24,820 nucleotides of DNA from Pseudomonadota bacterium (GTDB taxonomy: Bacteria > Pseudomonadota > Gammaproteobacteria > Steroidobacterales > Steroidobacteraceae). Every line of letters starts with the position of its first letter. The first letter of the stretch is position 1. Made by a program: the position numbers and the translations under genes. The notes below the pieces were generated by a model. The model had not been told where the DNA came from and made no database searches. It worked only from the letters and a program-made list of their open reading frames with translations. The DNA lies in NCBI GenBank assembly GCA_021780395.1, contig JAJXYU010000230.1, forward strand, positions 1 to 24,820, in the 5' to 3' direction. Of this stretch, positions 7,343-13,473 are shown piece after piece.

Positions 7343-8167
7343 ATGCCCTCGTTCCATCGCACCCTCGGCGCCGTGCTGCTCGGCGCATCCTTCGTCGGTC
7401 CCGTGCTCGCGGCCCCGTCAACCGGCGCGCCGACCACCGACGCGCGGCTGCACCGGGCCGTCGACGGATCCTGGCGCTCCGCGGCGAACAAGGCGCGGGA
7501 CCGGTACCGTCACCCGGTCGCGACGCTCGAGTTCTTCGGCATCGAACCCGGCATGACCGTGGTCGAACTCGCGCCCGGCGCGGGCTGGTACACGGAGATC
7601 CTCGCGCCGTTCCTCCACGATCACGGGCACCTGATCGAAGCCGGCGCGAGCCCGCGATTCCAGAAGCGGCTCGCATCCGATCCGGCGGTATTCGGTCACA
7701 TCGCGAAGCTCCTGCCGTTCTCGCCGCCGACGCAGGTCGCGCTCGGGCCGAACGACTCCGCGGACATGGTGCTCACGTTCCGCAATGCCCACGACTGGCT
7801 CAACCGCAGCCCGGCGGCGCTCGCCGCCGTGTTCCGTTCGGCGTTCGAGGTGCTGAAGCCGGGTGGCGTGTTCGGCGTCGTCGAGCACCGGGCGAGGCCG
7901 TTCGAGAACGCGGTGCACAGCTCCCAGGCCCTGCACCGGATCCCCGAGGACTATTTGATCGAGCTCGGCCTGAAGACCGGGTTCCGGCTCGCCGGCGTCT
8001 CCGAGATCAACGCGAACCCGAAGGATCCCGAGGACATCAACGTGCATCGGCTGCCACCCGACCTCGCGGGCCCGCGAAGCGAGCACGCGAAGATGCGGGC
8101 GATCGGCGAGTCGGACCGCATGACCCTGCGGTTCGTGAAACCGACGCCGCGCACCGCCTGCCACTAG
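7343..8167 (+). CDS. Exported class I SAM-methyltransferase-like protein (COG4798 type)
   Basis: The 274-aa protein has a predicted signal peptide (residues 1-24, MPSFHRTLGAVLLGASFVGPVLAA) followed by a Rossmann methyltransferase fold. Motif I is VVELAPGAGWY at 73-83. Downstream are ADMVLTFRNAHDW (motif IV-like) and LKPGGVFGVVEHRA (post-motif strand), as in predicted methyltransferases of COG4798. The start is set by GGGAG at 7332-7336, six nt before the ATG. It is the first gene of the plus-strand run to the amidase. The combination of a secretion signal and a SAM-dependent fold is odd, because SAM is not thought to be available in the periplasm. The segment may be a membrane anchor instead, or the protein may have lost methyltransferase activity. 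Confidence 0.82.
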   Translation: MPSFHRTLGAVLLGASFVGPVLAAPSTGAPTTDARLHRAVDGSWRSAANKARDRYRHPVATLEFFGIEPGMTVVELAPGAGWYTEILAPFLHDHGHLIEAGASPRFQKRLASDPAVFGHIAKLLPFSPPTQVALGPNDSADMVLTFRNAHDWLNRSPAALAAVFRSAFEVLKPGGVFGVVEHRARPFENAVHSSQALHRIPEDYLIELGLKTGFRLAGVSEINANPKDPEDINVHRLPPDLAGPRSEHAKMRAIGESDRMTLRFVKPTPRTACH

Positions 8168-8172
8168 AGCCC

Positions 8173-8253
8173 ATGGCGTCGGCGCGACCCGACGTGCTCG
8201 TCGTCGGGCTCGGCCCGGCGGACGCAGGCGCCGCAGCGGGCGCGATCCCGTGA
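8173..8253 (+). pseudogene. Tiny ORF resembling the N-terminus of an FAD/NAD-binding Rossmann protein (remnant or leader)
   Basis: A 26-codon ORF starts five nt after the methyltransferase stop and encodes VLVVGLGPADAGAAAGAI after a short lead. That is the beta-alpha dinucleotide-binding fingerprint of flavin oxidoreductases such as geranylgeranyl reductases, with the third glycine of GxGxxG changed to aspartate. It stops in TGA at 8251-8253, which overlaps the ribosome site of the next gene. It may be the stump of a lost oxidoreductase gene, or now serve to carry ribosomes to the MarC start. The similarity rests on a short, low-complexity stretch, so chance remains possible. Confidence 0.35.
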
Positions 8254-8261
8254 GGAGCCCG

Positions 8262-8885
8262 ATGTTCCAGGTATTGCTCAGATTTTTCGTGGTGTTCCTG
8301 GTCGTCGTCGAACCGGTGTCGCTGATTCCGGTCTTCGTCGCGTTGACCGCCCACGCGACCGAGCGACAGCGGCGACAGATGGCGCGGCGCGCGGTCCTGG
8401 TCGCCGCGATCATCCTGACGCTGTTCTCGGTCGCGGGCGCCCCACTGCTGCGTCTGATGCACATCAGCATCGATTCGTTCCGGATCTTCGGCGGCCTGCT
8501 GCTCTTCCTGATGGCGCTCGAGATGGTCTTCGCCCGACCCTCGGGGACGCGCACCTCGCAGCCGGAGGAAGTCGAGAGCCTGCGCCGGCAGGACATCTCG
8601 GTGTTCCCGCTCGCATTCCCGTTCATCGCGGGCCCGGGAGCGCTCGCGACGATCCTGCTCGCGTTCGGCGAGGGCACCGACCGGCTCGCGATGTTCGTCG
8701 GATTGATCGCCTGCATGTTCCTCGTGCTGCTGATCACGCTCGTCGCGATGTACGTCGCGAGCCCGATCATGCGCGTATTGGGAGTGACCGGGGCGAACGT
8801 GATCAACCGGCTGACCGGCGTATTGCTCGGAGCGCTCGCGGTGCAGTTCGTGATCGACGGCTTGCGGGGGAGCTTCGGCTCATGA
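8262..8885 (+). CDS. MarC family integral membrane protein
   Basis: This is a 207-aa, very hydrophobic protein of the MarC/UPF0056 family of inner-membrane proteins, whose transported substrate is not established. About six transmembrane segments can be followed. Family marks include VVEPVSLIPVFVALT near the N-terminus, SFRIFGGLLLFLMALEMVF, and ISVFPLAFPFIAGPGALATILL. The ATG at 8262 is preferred over the GTG at 8250 because GAGGAG lies 4-9 nt before it and family similarity starts with FQVLLRFFVVF. The stop overlaps the next start as ATGA (8882-8885), so it is translationally coupled to the chromate-transporter pair. Confidence 0.9.
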   Translation: MFQVLLRFFVVFLVVVEPVSLIPVFVALTAHATERQRRQMARRAVLVAAIILTLFSVAGAPLLRLMHISIDSFRIFGGLLLFLMALEMVFARPSGTRTSQPEEVESLRRQDISVFPLAFPFIAGPGALATILLAFGEGTDRLAMFVGLIACMFLVLLITLVAMYVASPIMRVLGVTGANVINRLTGVLLGALAVQFVIDGLRGSFGS

Positions 8886-9493
8886 CCGACGAGGCATCGA
8901 CGGGAACGATTCCGCCAGCCACGCCGGAGCGCCGGGCGCGCGCGGTCACCCCGGCGACGCTGTTCCTCGCATTCTCGCAGATGGCGCTGTCCGGCTTCGG
9001 CGGAGTGATGCCGTTCGCGTACCGCGCGATCGTCGAGCGGCGGCGCTGGTACACGCCGGCGGAGTTCGCGGAGATGCTCGCCTTCGGCCAGGTGCTGCCG
9101 GGGCCGAGCATCTGCAACGTCGCGGTGATGATCGGCTGGAAACGGTGCGGGCTCGGCGGCGCGCTCGCAGCGCTCGCCGGGATGCTGCTCGGGCCCTCGG
9201 TCGCCGTGGTGCTGCTCGGCGCGCTGTACGAGCACTTCGAGAGCGTCCCGCGCGTCGAGCACGCACTCGGCGGGATGTCCGCCGTCGCGGCCGGCTTGAT
9301 CATCGCGACCGCGATCAACATGGGCATCGGCTTGTTCCGCGACCGGACGGCGCCGAAGGCATTCCCCCGGATGCAGGCGACGCTCCTCGCGCTCGCATTC
9401 GTCGCCGTCGGGATCGCCCACTGGCCGATGCTGGGGGTGATCGGCGCCCTCGGCCCGCTCGCGATCCTGCTGGCGTGGTGGCGCCGCGCATGA
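8882..9493 (+). CDS. Half-size chromate transporter (CHR) protein, first subunit
   Basis: The 203-aa protein matches one repeat of the ChrA/CHR transporter family. The signature SGFGGVMPFAYRAIVERRRW is followed by QVLPGPSICNVAVMIGW, then four or so further hydrophobic helices. Full-length ChrA has about 400 residues with two such halves; here each half is a separate gene, the short-chain CHR arrangement. It begins at an ATG overlapping the marC stop and ends overlapping the next ATG, so the two halves would be made together and probably form a heterodimer in the inner membrane. Chromate efflux is the textbook role, but some CHR pairs may move other anions; no chrB regulator is nearby. Confidence 0.9.
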   Translation: MTDEASTGTIPPATPERRARAVTPATLFLAFSQMALSGFGGVMPFAYRAIVERRRWYTPAEFAEMLAFGQVLPGPSICNVAVMIGWKRCGLGGALAALAGMLLGPSVAVVLLGALYEHFESVPRVEHALGGMSAVAAGLIIATAINMGIGLFRDRTAPKAFPRMQATLLALAFVAVGIAHWPMLGVIGALGPLAILLAWWRRA

Positions 9494-10038
9494 TCGGGGG
9501 GGCGGATCGCCACGGGTCACCACTCTGGCCACTCGTCGTCCAGCTCGCGATGCTGTCGATGACGGCGATCGGCGGCGGCATCGTGATGCTCGCACCCGAC
9601 GTGCATCGCATCGTCGTCGAGGCGCATCCCTGGATCAGCGATCAGCAATTCGCGGCCGCCTATGCGATCGCACAGGCGGCACCCGGCCCGAACATGCTGT
9701 ACGTGACCCTGATCGGCTGGCAGATCGCCGGGTTCGCCGGCGCAGCGCTCGCGACGCTCGCGGTCGTCGTGCCGCCGGTCGTGCTGATGCTGATCCTGCT
9801 GAGGATCGGTCATCGGCGCTCGCCCGGCACGCTCGGCCGCACGATACGCGCGGGAGTCGCGCCACTGTCGGTCGGGATGCTGCTCGCCGCCGGATGGATT
9901 CTGGCGCGCGCGAGCGACACGGATTGGCGCAGCGGCCTCGTCACGGCGGCGACCGCGTTGATCATGCTCCGCACGCGCATCAACCCGATCTGGCTGATCG
10001 GCGCGGGCGCGCTGCTCGGCGTCGCAGGATTCGCCTGA
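9490..10038 (+). CDS. Half-size chromate transporter (CHR) protein, second subunit
   Basis: A 182-aa membrane protein, the partner of the preceding CHR half. It carries the equivalent signatures AIGGGIVMLAPDVHRIVV and QAAPGPNMLYVTLIGW, in the same order and spacing as the first half but divergent in sequence. About six hydrophobic segments follow. The ATG at 9490 overlaps the stop of the upstream half (ATGA). The end is 11 nt before the amidase start. The two halves presumably face opposite ways in the membrane, as inferred for paired CHR proteins. Confidence 0.88.
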   Translation: MIGGADRHGSPLWPLVVQLAMLSMTAIGGGIVMLAPDVHRIVVEAHPWISDQQFAAAYAIAQAAPGPNMLYVTLIGWQIAGFAGAALATLAVVVPPVVLMLILLRIGHRRSPGTLGRTIRAGVAPLSVGMLLAAGWILARASDTDWRSGLVTAATALIMLRTRINPIWLIGAGALLGVAGFA

Positions 10039-10049
10039 CGGAGCGATCG

Positions 10050-11408
10050 ATGACGGAATCCTCTTCCACGACCCTGGGGCACGCCGCGGCCGAACTCGCC
10101 AGCGGCCGGACGACGAGCCGCGCGCTGGTCGAGGAGTGCCTCGCGCGCATCGACGATCCCCGCGGCGAGGGAGCGCGAACGTTCCTGCGCGTCGACGCCG
10201 CCGCAGCCCGGACAGCCGCGGACCACGTCGACGCGGCACGACGCCGCGGCACCGCGTTGCCCCGGTACGCCGGGATCCCGATTTCCGTCAAGGATCTGTT
10301 CGACGTCGCGGGCGAGACCACGACCGCCGGCTCCATCGTGCTGAAGGACGCAGCGCCGGCCACCCGCGACGCCACCGTGGTCGCACGGCTGCGCGCGGCC
10401 GGATTCCTGCTGATCGGGCGCACCAACATGACCGAGTTCGCGTACTCCGGACTCGGCGTGAACCCGCATTACGGGACGCCACGCAACCCCTGGGACCGAC
10501 CGTCGCATCGAATCCCCGGCGGCTCTTCCTCGGGCGCGGCCGTCTCGGTCGCCGATCGAATGGCGTTCGCCGGCATCGGTACCGATACCGGCGGCTCGTG
10601 TCGGATCCCCGCAGCGTTCTGCGGGCTGGTCGGCTTCAAGCCGACGGCGCATCGAATCCCGCGGGACGGCGTCTATCCGCTGTCCGTCACGCTCGACTCG
10701 GTTGGTCCGATCACGACGACGGTCGCGTGTTGCGCGGCGATCGATGCAGTCCTCGCCGGCGAGCCCGACGAGCCGCTCGTGGCCCCGCCGATCGATCGGC
10801 TGCGCTTCGCGGTGCCCGAGGCCCACGTGCTCGCGGACCTGAGCGCTCCCGTCGCCGCGGCGTTCGAACGAGCGCTGCAGCGTACGTCCGCGCGGGGAGC
10901 ACGGATCGAGCGGATCCGCATTCCGATGATCGACGAGATCCCCGATCTGAACCGCGCCGGCGGATTTTCCGCACCGGAAGCCTTCGCCGAGCACCGGCGG
11001 CGCCTCGCCGTCGATGCCGCGCGATACGATCCCCGGGTACTCACGCGGATCCTGCGCGGTCGGGACATGAGCGCCGCCGACTATCTCGAGCTGCACCGCC
11101 GCCGGCACGAATTGATCGCGAACTTGCGCCCGGTTCTCGCGCCCTACGATGCACTGCTGATGCCGACCGTTCCGATCGTCGCACCGCCGCTCGACGCGCT
11201 CGCCGCCGACGAGGACTACGCGCGCATCAACGCGCAGGCGCTGCGCAACACGAGCATCGTGAATTTCATCGACGGCTGCGCGATCTCCCTGCCCTGCCAC
11301 GACCCCGGAGAGCCTCCGGTCGGCCTCAGCCTGTTCGCGAGCGGCAACACGGACCGTCGCGTGCTCGCCGCCGCCGCGAGCCTCGAGGCCGAACGAACCT
11401 CGCGCTGA
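10050..11408 (+). CDS. Amidase-signature family hydrolase
   Basis: The 452-aa enzyme belongs to the amidase signature family, which hydrolyses carboxamides with a Ser-cisSer-Lys triad. All three are visible: K81 in ISVKDLF, cis-S158 in PGGSSSG and nucleophile S182 in GTDTGGSCRIP. The C-terminal half has family stretches DALLMPTVPIVAPP and NFIDGCAISLPC. No signal peptide is seen, so it is cytosolic. GGAG at 10040-10043 lies six nt before the ATG at 10050. It ends the plus-strand run. It is not clearly GatA: no gatC or gatB is nearby and the C-terminal part is of the short amidase type. Similar proteins are often named allophanate hydrolase-like or indoleacetamide hydrolase-like; the substrate is unknown. 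Confidence 0.92.
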   Translation: MTESSSTTLGHAAAELASGRTTSRALVEECLARIDDPRGEGARTFLRVDAAAARTAADHVDAARRRGTALPRYAGIPISVKDLFDVAGETTTAGSIVLKDAAPATRDATVVARLRAAGFLLIGRTNMTEFAYSGLGVNPHYGTPRNPWDRPSHRIPGGSSSGAAVSVADRMAFAGIGTDTGGSCRIPAAFCGLVGFKPTAHRIPRDGVYPLSVTLDSVGPITTTVACCAAIDAVLAGEPDEPLVAPPIDRLRFAVPEAHVLADLSAPVAAAFERALQRTSARGARIERIRIPMIDEIPDLNRAGGFSAPEAFAEHRRRLAVDAARYDPRVLTRILRGRDMSAADYLELHRRRHELIANLRPVLAPYDALLMPTVPIVAPPLDALAADEDYARINAQALRNTSIVNFIDGCAISLPCHDPGEPPVGLSLFASGNTDRRVLAAAASLEAERTSR

Positions 11409-11426
11409 GGCTCCTGCGGTGGCGGC

Positions 11427-13460
11427 TCAGGACGCCGGATCGTATCGCTCGACCCAGTCGATCATCCGCGTGGCCATGTCCTTCAGGAAGCTCGGCCGAG
11501 TGAACACGTGGTGCTGGTCCGGGTAGACGACGAGGCGTGCCGGCACGCCGAGGGTCCGCAGCGACTCGTACATCTGCTCGCCGCCGATGATCGGCACGTT
11601 GAAGTCCTTGGTCCCGCCCATGAACAAGGTCGGCGTGTGGATCCGGTTCGCGTGGAAGAACGGATAGGACACCTTGAGCCAGAGCGCCGTGTTCTGCCAT
11701 GGCGCGCCGAGCTCATTGAGGTACTGCAGCACGTACTCGTCGCTGCCGAAGGTGGCGATCTGATCGGCGCTGCCGGCGCCGCAGATCGCGACCTTGAATC
11801 GCGGATCGCGCGCGATCGTGGCATCGGTCAGGATGCCGCCGTAGCTCCAGCCACCGATCGCGAGTCGCTTCGGGTCGGCGATCCCGCGCCGCTCGAGCGC
11901 ATCGACGCCGGCGAGCAGGTCCTTGACCTCCTTGTCGCCCCAATCGGCGAAGATCGACTTCGCGAACGCGATTCCGCGTCCGCTGCCGCCGCGATAATTG
12001 ACGCGCAGCACGACGTAGCCGCGCGCCGCGAACATCTGCGGCTCGAACTGGTAGCCGTCGAGCACGAACGAGTGTTCGTCCTGTCCGTTCGGGCCCCCGT
12101 GGATCCACAGCAGCAGCGGATACCGCCGCCCCGGGACGTACCCCGGCGGCTCGACCATCAGGCCGTGAATGTCGTGCTGGCCGCTCTTGAACGCGACGTC
12201 CTCGACCGCCCCGAGACGCAGCCCGGCGAGGAACGCGGCGTTCTGCCGGCTGAGCGGACGCAACCGCCCCCGATCGAGGGCGTAGACTTCGGTGAGCGTG
12301 TGATCATCCGTGTAGAGCACCGCGGTGTGGCCCGCGGTCTCGACCAAGGAGGTCACGACGTAGGGGCCGGGCGGCGCCAATCGACGGATTCTGCCGTTCG
12401 CGAGATCGATCATCGCCGGGTATTCGGTCCGATCGTCCTCGACCGTGATCTCGACGCCCTGGCCATCGGGCGTGAACGCATACGACATCACCGCCCGATC
12501 GAGGCCCGGCGCGAGCGCACGGGCCGGGCCGCCGGCGACCGGCACCGAGTACAGGTGATCCTGCATGTACGCGTAATACTTGAGCGCAAGTCCCTGCGTG
12601 AACGCGATCCGCGAGCCGTCCGGGCTCCACGCGAGATGCTGCTGGTTCGGCGCGTAGGGTCGGATCAACTCGTGGGGCCGTGCCCCGGGATGGGCGCCGA
12701 TGAGTTCGATCGCCTCGCGTCCGTCACGATCCGCGCCGTGTTCGCGCGTACGCACGAATGCGATCCTTCGTCCGTCCGGCGACCACACCGGGTCGGTGTC
12801 GTTCACGTGCGCGCCCTGGGTCAACGGCACGAGGCGCCGATCCGCGAGGTCGACGAGGTACAGGTGCCAGGTACGGCCTTCGCCGAGGTAGCCGAGATCG
12901 TCGTCCTTGAAGTGCAGCGCATCGATCACGGCGGGCTTGCCCTCGCCGAGCGGATCGACGGGCTCCATCGACAGCACCAGCTGCTTGCCGTCGGGCGACC
13001 ACGCGTAGTCGCCGATCTCCTGATCGACCTGGGTCAGCGCGATCGCATTGCCCCCGCGGCGATCGAGCAGCATGACCTGGGCCGTCTTGGCCCCGGGCGG
13101 CTGCGCGAGGTACGCGAGATAGCGTCCGTCGGGACTCCAGCGCGGCGCCGAGGTCTCGGCGCCCGGCGCGGTCAGCGCCAGCCGCTCGTGACCGTCCCAG
13201 CTCACCATCCAGATCGAACTGAGCGCCTGGTCGCTCGCGCGGTCGTTCGCGGTCACCACGTAGGCGACCCAGTGACCGTGCGGCGACACGCGCGGATCGC
13301 TGACCGCGACCGCCCGGTAGAAATCGTCCGGCGAGAGCGTACGCCGCGTCGCCGCCGGTGCCGCCGGTGCCGCCGGTGCCGCGGCTCCCGCGGCGTGGGC
13401 GGCAAGCACGAGCGCACCGAGCGACAGCGACCCCCACAGGCTCTTCGATCGCGACGTCAT
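11427..13460 (-). CDS. Exported S9-family prolyl oligopeptidase / dipeptidyl aminopeptidase-like hydrolase
   Basis: The 677-aa protein has a signal peptide (residues 1 to about 27, MTSRSKSLWGSLSLGALVL onwards), an Ala/Pro linker and a beta-propeller with repeated WSPDG-type blades (for example APRWSPDGRYLAYLA, YAWSPDGKQLVLS, PVWSPDGRRIAFV). An alpha/beta-hydrolase domain follows. The triad is S539 in GGWSYGG, D619 in TKDFNVP and H651 in DQHHVF. This is the layout of acylaminoacyl- and dipeptidyl-peptidases of family S9, here in the periplasm. The ATG at 13460 follows the receptor gene's stop by 13 nt, with GGGGTG about 4 nt upstream. The extra in-frame sequence to 13496 overlaps the receptor gene and lacks a signal. 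Lasso-peptide isopeptidases are S9 proteins beside TonB receptors, so that role is possible. Confidence 0.93.
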   Translation of the reverse strand: MTSRSKSLWGSLSLGALVLAAHAAGAAAPAAPAAPAATRRTLSPDDFYRAVAVSDPRVSPHGHWVAYVVTANDRASDQALSSIWMVSWDGHERLALTAPGAETSAPRWSPDGRYLAYLAQPPGAKTAQVMLLDRRGGNAIALTQVDQEIGDYAWSPDGKQLVLSMEPVDPLGEGKPAVIDALHFKDDDLGYLGEGRTWHLYLVDLADRRLVPLTQGAHVNDTDPVWSPDGRRIAFVRTREHGADRDGREAIELIGAHPGARPHELIRPYAPNQQHLAWSPDGSRIAFTQGLALKYYAYMQDHLYSVPVAGGPARALAPGLDRAVMSYAFTPDGQGVEITVEDDRTEYPAMIDLANGRIRRLAPPGPYVVTSLVETAGHTAVLYTDDHTLTEVYALDRGRLRPLSRQNAAFLAGLRLGAVEDVAFKSGQHDIHGLMVEPPGYVPGRRYPLLLWIHGGPNGQDEHSFVLDGYQFEPQMFAARGYVVLRVNYRGGSGRGIAFAKSIFADWGDKEVKDLLAGVDALERRGIADPKRLAIGGWSYGGILTDATIARDPRFKVAICGAGSADQIATFGSDEYVLQYLNELGAPWQNTALWLKVSYPFFHANRIHTPTLFMGGTKDFNVPIIGGEQMYESLRTLGVPARLVVYPDQHHVFTRPSFLKDMATRMIDWVERYDPAS
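13351..13377. repeat. Three tandem copies of a 9-bp unit (Ala/Pro linker of the S9 peptidase)
   Basis: GCCGCCGGT occurs three times in a row on the plus strand, encoding repeated Ala-Pro-Ala on the minus strand. It sits between the signal peptide and the propeller, where length changes by slippage would be harmless. Confidence 0.7.
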
Positions 13461-13473
13461 GCGCACCCCGCGA

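Noticed and set aside
7418..9595. A 725-codon open frame on the minus strand
   Set aside because: It runs antisense across the methyltransferase, MarC and first CHR genes, all of which have clear family motifs on the plus strand; it is a GC-skew artefact.
8262..10038. A frameshift splitting one chrA gene into two
   Set aside because: Both halves have their own start in a 4-nt overlap and complete half-repeat signatures, which fits the known short-chain CHR pair rather than a broken gene.
11404..11430. CTGAG / CTCAG inverted repeat between amidase and S9 stop codons as a terminator
   Set aside because: The stem is only five bp with a 16-nt loop and no T-tract, well within chance.
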